Positions 14,887-22,524 of a stretch of 31,869 nt of DNA are shown here, piece after piece. Source of the DNA: Trebonia sp036276115 (GTDB lineage: Bacteria > Actinomycetota > Actinomycetes > Streptosporangiales > Streptosporangiaceae). Location: positions 1-31,869 of the forward strand of contig DATBEM010000227.1 in the NCBI GenBank assembly GCA_036276115.1, in the 5' to 3' direction. The notes below the pieces were generated by a model. It was not told the DNA's origin, ran no database searches, and saw only the letters and a program-made list of their open reading frames with translations. The stretch's first letter is position 1; every line of letters starts with the position of its first letter. The translations under genes and the position numbers were made by a program.

Positions 14887-16779
14887 CTACTGGGCGATCT
14901 TGCCCCAGTGCCACTGGGAGTCGAACGCCGTCACCTCGATGCCGGCCCCGCCGGCGACCAGCCCGGCCGCCAGCCCCGTGGCCTTGGCGATGAAGCCCGA
15001 GGTACGGTGCGCGGCCAGCAGGTCCTCCTCATCGAACGGCAGCCCCTCGCAGCGCAGCAGCCGCATGTCGATGAACCCGGTGAACTTGCGGCCGAGCACC
15101 TCCACCGCCTGCGGGCTGCGGATGGTGAACCGCACCTTGGCCGCCACGTGGCCGTGGTGGTGCTGGTCGGAGTAGAAGGCGATGTCCGGCATGGTGGGCG
15201 GCACGAAGTAGTCGCGCGCCGCCACCTCCGGGACCTGGGGCAGGCTGGCGACCAGGAAGTGCCAGGAGTTGTACTGCATCCGGGCCGACATCGACCAGGC
15301 GGTGTCGGCCAGGTGGGCGGCCGAGTCGCCGAAGTGCCGGCTGGCCTCCGGCGCGGGAACGACGCAGCAGAAGAAGTGCGGGATGTCCCAGGCGGCGATC
15401 GCCGGCCACTCCTTGGCCCGCATCGCCTGGGCCAGCGCGGGCAGCGACCGCATGCCCCGGCTCATCGCGAAGTCGGCGTCGAACGTCGCCTGGGCCGCGC
15501 GGACGGTCTCGTACACCAGGGACTCCAGCCCGGTGCCGAACTCGCCGTGCGGCTGCGCCAGCCACTGCGGCGCTGCCTCCAGGGCGGCCGCCAGGTCCGC
15601 CAGCGTGGCCCCGCAGACGGGCAGGCTCGCGCTCACGCGCTCGCACACCTGCGCCTCCAGCTGGGCCACGCCCGGCGTGGGGGGGCCGGCGACCCGCTCG
15701 ATCTTGTGCATCAGCGGGCCGTGGATCTCCCGGTACAGCTGCACGTCGGAGAAGATCTCCTTGCGCCGCCTGGCCAGCGCCTGGGCGAGCTCGTCGAGCC
15801 CGCCCATCATGGCGGAGCTGGCGGGCGGGACCGGCCGGTCGCCGGCCGCGGCGTTGTACCCCTGGCGCGTCCGCTCGAGCAGGTAGGCCAGGTGGCCGAG
15901 CGTCAGCTGGGTCCCGTTGGCCTCCTCGACCCGGCCGAACCCGGCCGACCGCACGAGCAGGATCAGGCAGCAGACCATCGTCACGTCGCTGTCGGACCAG
16001 AGCTCCAGCGGGACGCTGCCCAGCCCGCTGAGCACGCAGTCGGGGTGGCCGGGCCACAGCGTCTTGCCCGTCAGCGAGTTGCGGTCGCGGAAGTTGGTGT
16101 ACTGCCGGTCACCGGAGTACAGCACGAAGGGGGCCGTCCGGCGGGCCGCCTCCTTCAGGGTGTCCAGGATGACCTGACGGCCGGCCAGGCCGACGGCGTC
16201 GAGCCAGGCGCGGCAGTCGGCGACCGCCTCGCGCGCGCGGGCGGCCGCGCGGTCCACCTCGGCCTGGTAGTCCCGCAGGTCGCGGGCGGACCACGGCACC
16301 CGCAGGACGCCGCCGACCAGCTCGTGGTCGCCCGACAGCGGGCCCTTGGACGGGACCCGCAGCACGACCTGGCCGCTGGTGGTCAGGCCGAGCTCGCCGA
16401 GGAAGGCCACCCCGGCGTCGTCGGCGCTGTCCTCGGCGGCCGAAAGGCCCCGGCCCCGGTCGCGCCAGCACCGGCCGAACAGCACCCGCACCGCGCACTC
16501 CTCGGCGACCGGCAGCGCCCGCAGCTGGATGTCGCCCGGCACGTGGCCGGCCAGCGTCAGCAGCGTGTCCAGGGCCGAGGTCAGGTTCGGGGCGGCCGCC
16601 GCCGCCTGCCAGGCGCGCTTGAGCAGGCCGGGGAACCCGGCGTCGCCCGGCACCGGGTAGTCCGGCGTGGTGGCGGCGCCGGCCCGCCGCCCCAGGCGGC
16701 TGGGCCGGCGGCTCTGCCGGGCCTTGGCCAGCGACTCCCGGCGCGACAGCGCGGCATCGCGCTCGGTGGGCAGGCTCAT
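14887..16779 (-). CDS. Unrecognised 630-residue protein, last gene of the nitrogen operon
   Basis: I do not recognise this family. The protein is soluble-looking, mixed alpha/beta, with an Arg-rich start (QSRRPSRLGRR), segments such as FVLYSGDRQYTNFRDRNSL and LWSDSDVTMVCCLILLV, a motif-like HFFCCVVPAPEASRHFG, and a His cluster DQHHHGH (538-544) that could bind metal. No signal peptide or clear membrane span is seen. Start ATG 16779 shares ATGA with the ferredoxin stop, with AGGAGA just upstream, so it is translated together with the ferredoxin. The pairing suggests that it receives electrons from the ferredoxin or works with the DUF3050 protein. A faint likeness of its C-terminal part to carnitine acyltransferases was considered, but the catalytic His motif is missing. 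Its place in the cassette makes it a candidate for N-N bond chemistry. Confidence 0.85.
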   Translation of the reverse strand: MSLPTERDAALSRRESLAKARQSRRPSRLGRRAGAATTPDYPVPGDAGFPGLLKRAWQAAAAAPNLTSALDTLLTLAGHVPGDIQLRALPVAEECAVRVLFGRCWRDRGRGLSAAEDSADDAGVAFLGELGLTTSGQVVLRVPSKGPLSGDHELVGGVLRVPWSARDLRDYQAEVDRAAARAREAVADCRAWLDAVGLAGRQVILDTLKEAARRTAPFVLYSGDRQYTNFRDRNSLTGKTLWPGHPDCVLSGLGSVPLELWSDSDVTMVCCLILLVRSAGFGRVEEANGTQLTLGHLAYLLERTRQGYNAAAGDRPVPPASSAMMGGLDELAQALARRRKEIFSDVQLYREIHGPLMHKIERVAGPPTPGVAQLEAQVCERVSASLPVCGATLADLAAALEAAPQWLAQPHGEFGTGLESLVYETVRAAQATFDADFAMSRGMRSLPALAQAMRAKEWPAIAAWDIPHFFCCVVPAPEASRHFGDSAAHLADTAWSMSARMQYNSWHFLVASLPQVPEVAARDYFVPPTMPDIAFYSDQHHHGHVAAKVRFTIRSPQAVEVLGRKFTGFIDMRLLRCEGLPFDEEDLLAAHRTSGFIAKATGLAAGLVAGGAGIEVTAFDSQWHWGKIAQ

Positions 16780-17111
16780 GACCCGTCTCCTGCCGTCAGG
16801 CTGATGTGGTCCCACATCTCGTCTCCGGTTGGCGTCCAGTTCTCGTCCGGGTAAATGCAGTCGACGGGGCAGACCATCACGCACACCGGGCAGCCGGAGC
16901 ACAGCTCAGGAACGATGACCACGTCGAGCCCGCGATCGAAGATCGCCCCGAACTCGGGCGGGCAGTTGCGCATGCAGGTATCGCAGGTGATGCACTCCGA
17001 CGCCTCAATGCGGCGGGGCACCTTCTTCCAGTTGTCGTTACGGGAGCGCTCCGCGATTCGCTCGGTGCGTCCGGTGCTCGCCGTGGTCGGCATTTCTTTT
17101 GCCCAGGGCAT
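16776..17111 (-). CDS. 2[4Fe-4S] ferredoxin
   Basis: The 111-residue protein has two complete cluster motifs, CITCDTCMRNCP and CSGCPVCVMVCPVDCIY (each C-x2-C-x2-C-x3-CP), with an N-terminal extension of about 38 residues and a C-terminal tail of about 25. It should carry low-potential electrons. It lies between the DUF3050 gene and the 630-residue protein gene and overlaps the latter by 4 bases. It is therefore likely the dedicated electron donor for an oxygenase or reductase in this operon; no ferredoxin reductase is present in the window. ATG 17111 has GAGGTG upstream; an internal ATG six codons later has a weaker site. Confidence 0.93.
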   Translation of the reverse strand: MPWAKEMPTTASTGRTERIAERSRNDNWKKVPRRIEASECITCDTCMRNCPPEFGAIFDRGLDVVIVPELCSGCPVCVMVCPVDCIYPDENWTPTGDEMWDHISLTAGDGS

Positions 17112-17130
17112 CTTTCACCTCAACTTCCAG

Positions 17131-17171
17131 GCAGTCCCCGCGCCCGCGCGGGGCGCGGGCGCGGGGACTGC
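17131..17171. other. Strong hairpin inside the nitrogen operon
   Basis: Perfect 19-base arms (17131-17149, 17153-17171) with loop GGG lie between the DUF3050 gene and the ferredoxin gene. There is no T-run, so it looks like a stability or processing element that could set different mRNA levels for the upstream and downstream genes. Confidence 0.7.
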
Positions 17172-17206
17172 GTTCCGGATAATTCCGGCCGGGTGGCGGT
17201 GGGGGG

Positions 17207-18001
17207 TCAGCTGGAGCGCTCGAGGATCTCGCCCAGGATCCCGTCCCACAGCCGGGTCCGCGCCGCGAGGGCGAGGTTGATGGTCTCCTCGCACTGGCGC
17301 CACTTGACGTCGTCGTCGCCGCACAGGTCGGCGAGCATCTGCATCGCCATCGGGGTATGCTCCTCGGCGTCGACCTGGATGTGCCGCCGCAGGTAGTCGA
17401 CGAACGTCCCGAGGGTGCCGGTCTGGCCGTTGAGCGCGGCGATCTGGTCGAACATGTCGGGGATGAGGTCCTCGCGGCCGAACGCGAAGGCCGCCGCCTG
17501 GCAGTGCACCGGGGCGTTCTCGATGAGGTGCCAGGTGGTCTCGACGAACTCGGCGGCCGGGCGGGGCACGACCGCCGTCCGCATCGAGCCCGGCACGGCC
17601 TGGCCCGACCGCAGCAGGCTGATGAAGGTGTCGATGTGGGTCGTGTTGGCGCCCGCCTCGCGCATCCCGTCCAGGTAGAGCTCGAAGTGGCTGATGAAGC
17701 CGTGCCCGAGCTCGTCGCTCTCCTCGACCAGGACGATGTCGTTGATCAGCCGCCGGCTGCCGGTCGGGCCGGTCGGCACCCACGGGACCTCGACGCAGGT
17801 CAGGTTGCGCTGCAGCGACTTGAGCAGCGACATGAAGTCCCACACCGCGAACACGTGGTGCTCCATGAAGGCCACCACGGCGTCCATGGAGTTGAGCTGC
17901 TGGTAGAGCGGGTGGCTGACGACCTTCTGGCGGGTCGGCTCGATAGCCTCCTTGAGCTTGTCGATAGCCGGGTTCGAATCGCCCCACTCATAGCGTGACA
18001 T
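17207..18001 (-). CDS. DUF3050 family protein, haem-oxygenase-like fold (putative di-iron enzyme)
   Basis: The 264-residue protein is full length for DUF3050. Typical segments are MEHHVFAVWDFMSLLKSLQ (46-64), LVEESDE (91-97), SHFELYLDGM (104-113), FAFGREDLIPDMF (172-184), RRHIQVDAEEHTPMAMQML (205-223) and the end RLWDGILGE. Conserved His and acidic residues (E47, H48, H49, E93, E94, H105, E107, H207, D211, H215) are arranged as in haem-oxygenase-like di-iron oxidases, whose members include the N-oxygenase domain of SznF and the desaturase/lyase types UndA and BesC. DUF3050 itself has no established role that I know of. Next to N-N genes and a ferredoxin, N-oxidation is the best hypothesis. 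The ATG at 18001 has AAAGGGAA upstream. Confidence 0.88.
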   Translation of the reverse strand: MSRYEWGDSNPAIDKLKEAIEPTRQKVVSHPLYQQLNSMDAVVAFMEHHVFAVWDFMSLLKSLQRNLTCVEVPWVPTGPTGSRRLINDIVLVEESDELGHGFISHFELYLDGMREAGANTTHIDTFISLLRSGQAVPGSMRTAVVPRPAAEFVETTWHLIENAPVHCQAAAFAFGREDLIPDMFDQIAALNGQTGTLGTFVDYLRRHIQVDAEEHTPMAMQMLADLCGDDDVKWRQCEETINLALAARTRLWDGILGEILERSS

Positions 18002-18023
18002 AACCAGTTTCCCTTTCGCTGGA

Positions 18024-18059
18024 CATCGTGAACGTCGTGAACGTGGTGAACGTCGCGGG
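18024..18059 (-). repeat. 9-base tandem repeats in the GS-DUF3050 spacer
   Basis: Four units of 9 bases read on the plus strand as CATCGTGAA, CGTCGTGAA, CGTGGTGAA and CGTCGCGGG (18024-18059). They fill most of the 66-base gap between the ligase stop and the DUF3050 ribosome binding site. Confidence 0.75.
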
Positions 18060-18067
18060 TTGCGCGT

Positions 18068-19570
18068 TCAGAAAACACCGAAATACTCGCGGTGCTCCCA
18101 TTCGGTTACCTCGCCCGCAGCCGGCTGCTGCGCCGCGTGCCATGAATCGAATCGGGATACCTCACTTTCCTTGAGCTTGATGAGGCACTGCTTGAGCGCG
18201 GGCCCGAGCAGTTGCTCCGCGCGGCTGCTGGCGCGGAAGGCCTCGACCGCCTCCGCCAGCGACGCCGGCAGGGCGGGGTATGGGTGGGCGCCCGGCCGGG
18301 TGGCGGCCGACAGGCCCTCCAGCCCCGCGTGCAGCTGGGACGCCATCAGCAGGTACGGGTTCGCGCAGGGCTCGCCGATCCGGTTCTCGACGTGGGTCGA
18401 GGCGCCCCCGCTGAGCACCCGGACCATGGCGCTGCGGTCCTCGAAGCGCCAGTTGACCGAGGTCGGGGCGAGCGTGAAGTCCGGCGACAGCCGCCGGTAC
18501 CCGTTGACGGTGGGGACCGACAGCAGGCACAGCTCGCGCGCGCTGGCCAGCAGGCCGCCGACGTACGCCTCCCCCTCGGGGGAGATGGCGTCCTGCTCGT
18601 CGCTGTCGATCGCGAACACGTTGCGGCCGGTCTTGGTGCTGGTGGCCGACTGGTGCAGGTGCCACCCGCTGGGGTCGAAGCTGTCCAGGCGCGGCAGCGT
18701 CATGAAGGACGCGTGGTAGCCGCGCCGCCGGCAGGCCTGCTTGACCTGGGTGCGGAACAGCAGCATGGCGTCGGCGGCGTCCATCGCCAGCATCGGGCTG
18801 AAGGTCGTCTCCAGCTGCCCGGGCCCGGACTCGTGCTCGATCGTGCGCAGCGGCAGGCCCAGGGCCATGAGCATCATGGCCAGCGGGTCGGCGACCTCGG
18901 CGACCGAGTCGTAGGAGGCGTCCAGGTTGAACTGGTAGCCGGCGTTCACCGCCTCGACCGCCGGGGCGGCCCCCTGCTGGCCGAAGCCGTTGCCGGCGTT
19001 GCCGGGCGGGCCGCCGGCCAGCCGGGTCAGGTACCACTCGATCTCCAGCCCGATGACCGGGGCGAGGTCGCGCATGGCGTACTGCGCGCACACGCGGCGC
19101 AAGGCGCCCCGCGCCGACAGCGGGTGCGGGGAGCCGTCGCGCAGGTACTCATCGCCCAGCACCCATGCGGTCCGCGGCCCGGTGCCGGTGGCGGGCAGCA
19201 GCTGGAACGTGCGGGGATCGGGAACGAGCACGAAGTCGCCCGCGCCGAGCAGCTCGCCGATGCCCAGGCCCGCATCGCGCAGGAAGTCGACGGCCACCGC
19301 GTGCCCGGTGTCGAACAGGAACGGCCCGGCGCTGAAGTCCATGCCGTTGCGCAGCACGGTGCGGAACACCTCGGCCGTCACCGTCTTGGAGCGGGCCAGC
19401 CCGTGCGGGTCGCTGAAGGCGACCCGCACGAGGTCGACCTCGCTCAGGGCCACCTCGACCTGCTCGGCCGCCGCGACCTGGCGGTCGTCCCAGAGGCCGA
19501 ACTCGGCCACGAACGAGGGCCGCCCGACGCCGCTCTCGGCGCCGAGGGCGGACCATGGCCTGGAAATCAT
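18068..19570 (-). CDS. Glutamine synthetase-like ligase (predicted glutamylhydrazine synthetase, FzmN/kinamycin type)
   Basis: The 500-residue protein has the glutamine synthetase motifs in order: GLEIEWYL (174-181), EHESGPGQLET (245-255), GWHLHQS (302-308), NRIGEPCANPYLLMA (396-410). This gives the ATP/Mg and glutamate sites of the GlnT/PuuA-like group rather than GlnA. In fosfazinomycin and kinamycin clusters a homologue joins hydrazine to the gamma-carboxyl of glutamate. I assign that role because amidase, lyase and acetyltransferase partners are all present. The real start is ATG 19570, with AAAGGGGAA upstream and ATGA overlap with the amidase stop; the frame stays open further upstream only as a shadow of the amidase. 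Gamma-glutamyl-polyamine type activity is the alternative. Confidence 0.88.
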   Translation of the reverse strand: MISRPWSALGAESGVGRPSFVAEFGLWDDRQVAAAEQVEVALSEVDLVRVAFSDPHGLARSKTVTAEVFRTVLRNGMDFSAGPFLFDTGHAVAVDFLRDAGLGIGELLGAGDFVLVPDPRTFQLLPATGTGPRTAWVLGDEYLRDGSPHPLSARGALRRVCAQYAMRDLAPVIGLEIEWYLTRLAGGPPGNAGNGFGQQGAAPAVEAVNAGYQFNLDASYDSVAEVADPLAMMLMALGLPLRTIEHESGPGQLETTFSPMLAMDAADAMLLFRTQVKQACRRRGYHASFMTLPRLDSFDPSGWHLHQSATSTKTGRNVFAIDSDEQDAISPEGEAYVGGLLASARELCLLSVPTVNGYRRLSPDFTLAPTSVNWRFEDRSAMVRVLSGGASTHVENRIGEPCANPYLLMASQLHAGLEGLSAATRPGAHPYPALPASLAEAVEAFRASSRAEQLLGPALKQCLIKLKESEVSRFDSWHAAQQPAAGEVTEWEHREYFGVF

Positions 19571-20970
19571 GCTTGTTCCCCTTTCGCTGGGCGGGCCGGC
19601 GGCACCAGCGCCAGCCCGAGCTGTGACTCGACGTGCGCGGCGACCGACAGCACCAGGTCGTCGTCGCCGACCGCCCCCACGAGCTGGAGGCCGACCGGCA
19701 GCCCGCGGGAGCTGAGACCGGCCGGGAGGGACACGGCGGGCTGGCCGGTCAGGTTGAACGGGTAGGTCGCGGGCGACCACGCCAGCCAGCGCAGGTCGCC
19801 CGGGACGGCGGCCCCGTCGGGGGCGATCGCGCCGACGGCGAACGGCTCGACCGGGACGGTCGCCATCGCCAGCAGGTCGTAGGAGTCCATCACCTGGCCC
19901 AGCCGCGCCCGCAGGGCCAGTCGCTGCTCCTCGGCCCGCATGACCGCGGCGCCGGCGACGGAGCGCCCGTAGCGGGCGATCGCGACCCGGCCGGGGTCGC
20001 CCCACTGCTCCTCGTCGGGGCCGGTGCCGTTGGCCTCGCCGGCGGCGAGGATGTCGACCAGGGCCGCGTAGGGGTCGGGGAACGGCACGTCAATGCGGTC
20101 CACCCGGTGCCCGAGGGCCGTCAGGGCGGCCAGCGGGCCGCCCTCGGTGACCCGCCGCACCTCGGCCGACGTGCCCGGGAACTCGATCCAGCCGATGCGC
20201 AGGGGCGCGCCGGTGGCCGCCCGGCCCGGCGGGCTGGCCAGCGAGTCCGGGTCGCCGCGATCGGGCCCGGCTATGACCGGCATGATCTGGGCGACGTCGG
20301 CCACGGTGCGCGCGAGCGGCCCGGCGTGCGACAGCCGGTCGGCGCAGGGCGGCACGTAGGGGATGCGGCCGAAGGACGGCTTGAACCCGACCACCCCGCA
20401 GAACGCGGCCGGGATGCGGACCGAGCCGGCCCCGTCGGTGCCGATCGACGCGGTGCACAGCCCGGCCGCCACCGCGGCGGCCGACCCGCCGCTGGAGCCG
20501 CCGGCCGTCTTGTCGCGCGCCCACGGGTTGCGGGTGGGGGCGCTGACCCGGCTGACCGTGCTCGCGCTCCACCCGTACTCCGACGTCGTCGTCTTGCCGA
20601 CCATGATGGCGCCGGCCGCCCGCAGCCGGGCCACCAGCGGCGCGTCCACGGCCGGGCGGCGGTTGGGCACCAGCGAGCCGCGGCGGGTGGGCAGGCCGCC
20701 GGTCTGGATGAGGTCCTTGACCGTGACGGTCACCCCGAGCAGCGGGCGGGCGCGGAAGGCGTCCTCGCCGAGGCGCGCCAGCAGCCGGTCGGCCGCCCGG
20801 GCCGCGATGAGGGCGCGCTCGCCGGCCACGGCGACGAACGCGCCGAGGTCGGGGTCGGCCTCGCGAATGGCCGCCAGCACGGCCTGCGTGTGCCCGGCGA
20901 CGGTGCTGCGGCCATCGAGCAGCAATTGACGGGTCTCGCGAATGCTCCGGCAGATCGGCTGGCTATTCAT
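19567..20970 (-). CDS. Amidase signature family enzyme (predicted acetylhydrazide amidase)
   Basis: The protein has the complete amidase signature. The catalytic Lys is in TVTVKDLIQTGG (Lys85 from the chosen start), the cis-Ser is in TAGGSSGGSAAAVAAG (155-170), and the nucleophile Ser183 is in GTDGAGSVRIPAA. The 467 residues are a normal length. In the fosfazinomycin/kinamycin route the amidase homologue releases hydrazine from acetylhydrazide for transfer to glutamate, which fits its coupling to the ligase gene. The start is uncertain. ATG 20970 gives the usual N-terminus but lacks a clear ribosome binding site; the frame is open upstream to 21138 through more AT-rich sequence, with possible GTG starts such as 20991. 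It is the first gene of the minus-strand nitrogen operon. Confidence 0.88.
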   Translation of the reverse strand: MNSQPICRSIRETRQLLLDGRSTVAGHTQAVLAAIREADPDLGAFVAVAGERALIAARAADRLLARLGEDAFRARPLLGVTVTVKDLIQTGGLPTRRGSLVPNRRPAVDAPLVARLRAAGAIMVGKTTTSEYGWSASTVSRVSAPTRNPWARDKTAGGSSGGSAAAVAAGLCTASIGTDGAGSVRIPAAFCGVVGFKPSFGRIPYVPPCADRLSHAGPLARTVADVAQIMPVIAGPDRGDPDSLASPPGRAATGAPLRIGWIEFPGTSAEVRRVTEGGPLAALTALGHRVDRIDVPFPDPYAALVDILAAGEANGTGPDEEQWGDPGRVAIARYGRSVAGAAVMRAEEQRLALRARLGQVMDSYDLLAMATVPVEPFAVGAIAPDGAAVPGDLRWLAWSPATYPFNLTGQPAVSLPAGLSSRGLPVGLQLVGAVGDDDLVLSVAAHVESQLGLALVPPARPAKGEQA

Positions 20971-21237
20971 CGGGACGGTGATGACAGTCACGGGATAACT
21001 ACATGACACTGACAGGGAGGCTCGCAAGTCCTCGATATCGAGGGCAGCGTACAACGGGGCAAGCTCGGAGAGATATTCCGCGGTAACGCGCGGGCGCCGT
21101 CGTTCAAGTGCGGGTGACGCGCAGTTGGACGATGGCAATAAGGGAGATATTAACGGGGCGGAACGGCTTCACTAGGCGCCCTTGAGGCCCAATTAGTACG
21201 CTGGGCTCGCGATCATGCCTTGGGAGGAATCACGGTC
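20971..21237. promoter_or_regulatory. Divergent control region between the two nitrogen/PKS operons
   Basis: This 267-base, comparatively AT-rich region drives the amidase operon leftwards and the lyase-acetyltransferase-PKS operon rightwards. TTCAAG (21103), GTGACG (21114) and TTGGAC (21125) are spaced 11 bases apart and could be a weak SARP site. I could not define -10/-35 boxes with confidence. Confidence 0.4.
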
Positions 21238-22524
21238 ATGATAACTCGTTATTCACTACCAGCGATGGCCGGCCTTTGGTCGGACCAGGCCCGCTATGCC
21301 ACCTGGTCGAGGGTGGAGGTCCTGGCGACGCGGGCGCAGGCCCGGCTGGGCCGGGTCCCGACCGCCGCCCTAGCGGACATCGAGCGGGCGGCGGTGCCGG
21401 CGGCGGCGCGGGTGGCCGAGCTCGAGCGCGAGCGCGACCACGAGATCCTGTCCTTCCTGGCCGCGTTCTGCGAGGGCATCCCGGCCGGCTCCGCGCGCTA
21501 CGTGCACCTGGGGATGACCAGCTACGACCTCGTGGACACGGCCCTCGGGTACACCCTGTCGCAGGCCTGCGACCTGCTGATCGAGGCGGCCGCGCGGCTG
21601 CGGGGGGTGCTGGCGGACCAGGCGGTCAAGCACTGGGGCACCGTGTGCATCGGGCGGACGCACGGGATGCACGCCGAGCCGACGACGTTCGGCCACAAGC
21701 TCGCCGGGTTCGCCTTCGCCATCGACCGCTCGGTCCGGTCCCTGGGGGCGGCCCGCGAGGCGGTCGCGGTGGGCACCATCTCCGGGTCGGTGGGGACCTA
21801 CGCGCTCATCGACCCGGCGGTCGAGCAGTACGTGTGCGACGCCCTCGGGCTGGGCGTGGAGCCCGCCCCGAGCCAGGTCGTGGCGCGCGACCGGCACGCC
21901 CAGCTCCTGCAGGCGGTGGCCACCCTCGGCGCCTGCGTGGAGCAGGTCGCCACCGAGGTGCGGCTGCTGTCGCGGACCGAGGTGCGCGAGGTGGAGGAGA
22001 GCCGGACCGCCGGCTACCAGGGGTCCAGCGCCATGCCGCACAAGCGCAACCCCACCGGCAGCGAGCGGCTGGTCGGGCTGGCCCGGCTGCTGCGCGGCTA
22101 CGCCGCGATGGTGGCCGAGAACGTGGCCCTGTGGCACGAGCGGGACCTGTCCCACTCGTCGGTCGAGCGGGTCGCCATCCCCGACGCGATGATCGTCGCG
22201 CACTACCAGGCGAACGCGGCGGCCGACCTGATCGCCACCCTGGAGGTCTCCCCCGGCCGGATGCGGGCCGCCATCGACGCCACCAACGGCCTCGCCTACA
22301 GCTCGGCCGTGCTGGCGGAGCTGCTCGAGGGCGGCACCGAGCGCGAGCGGGCCTACCGGGCCGTGCAGGCCGCCGCGGGCGGCGCGAGCAGCGGCGACGG
22401 GGACTTCGGGACCCTGCTGCGGGACGCCGGGATCGCCATCGGCCCGCTGGTTCCCGAGCGCTTCCTGACCCACCACGACACGATCCTCAAGCGATTGGAA
22501 ACCCTTCGTGACATGGCACATTAG
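21238..22524 (+). CDS. Adenylosuccinate lyase-like enzyme (predicted N-acetylhydrazinosuccinate lyase, FzmR/kinamycin type)
   Basis: The 428-residue member of the fumarase/aspartase superfamily has YVHLGMTSYDLVDTALG (88-104), the catalytic His region GRTHGMHAEPTTFGHKLAG (139-157) and the signature SSAMPHKRNP (263-272) with the flexible-loop Ser. It is PurB-like, but its position is not that of a purine gene. In fosfazinomycin the homologue splits acetylated hydrazinosuccinate to fumarate plus acetylhydrazide, and the overlapping GNAT gene downstream supports that assignment over nitrosuccinate lyase (CreD). ATG 21238 has GGAGGA 9 bases upstream; an in-frame TTG at 21220 overlaps that site. 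It opens the transcript that continues into KS-alpha. Confidence 0.9.
   Translation: MITRYSLPAMAGLWSDQARYATWSRVEVLATRAQARLGRVPTAALADIERAAVPAAARVAELERERDHEILSFLAAFCEGIPAGSARYVHLGMTSYDLVDTALGYTLSQACDLLIEAAARLRGVLADQAVKHWGTVCIGRTHGMHAEPTTFGHKLAGFAFAIDRSVRSLGAAREAVAVGTISGSVGTYALIDPAVEQYVCDALGLGVEPAPSQVVARDRHAQLLQAVATLGACVEQVATEVRLLSRTEVREVEESRTAGYQGSSAMPHKRNPTGSERLVGLARLLRGYAAMVAENVALWHERDLSHSSVERVAIPDAMIVAHYQANAAADLIATLEVSPGRMRAAIDATNGLAYSSAVLAELLEGGTERERAYRAVQAAAGGASSGDGDFGTLLRDAGIAIGPLVPERFLTHHDTILKRLETLRDMAH

Noticed and set aside
14887..16779. Carnitine/choline acyltransferase identity for the 630-residue protein
   Set aside because: A short C-terminal stretch looked similar in spacing, but the catalytic His motif of that family is not present and the N-terminal half does not match.
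19571..20005. N-terminal extension of the glutamine synthetase-like gene
   Set aside because: The frame is open, but it overlaps the conserved amidase C-terminal half, and a good ribosome binding site with ATGA coupling marks 19570 as the start.
21238..22524. Housekeeping adenylosuccinate lyase (PurB) or nitrosuccinate lyase (CreD)
   Set aside because: There are no purine genes nearby. The overlap with a GNAT gene and the ligase/amidase genes opposite fit the acetylhydrazinosuccinate lyase role better. Sequence alone does not exclude the others.
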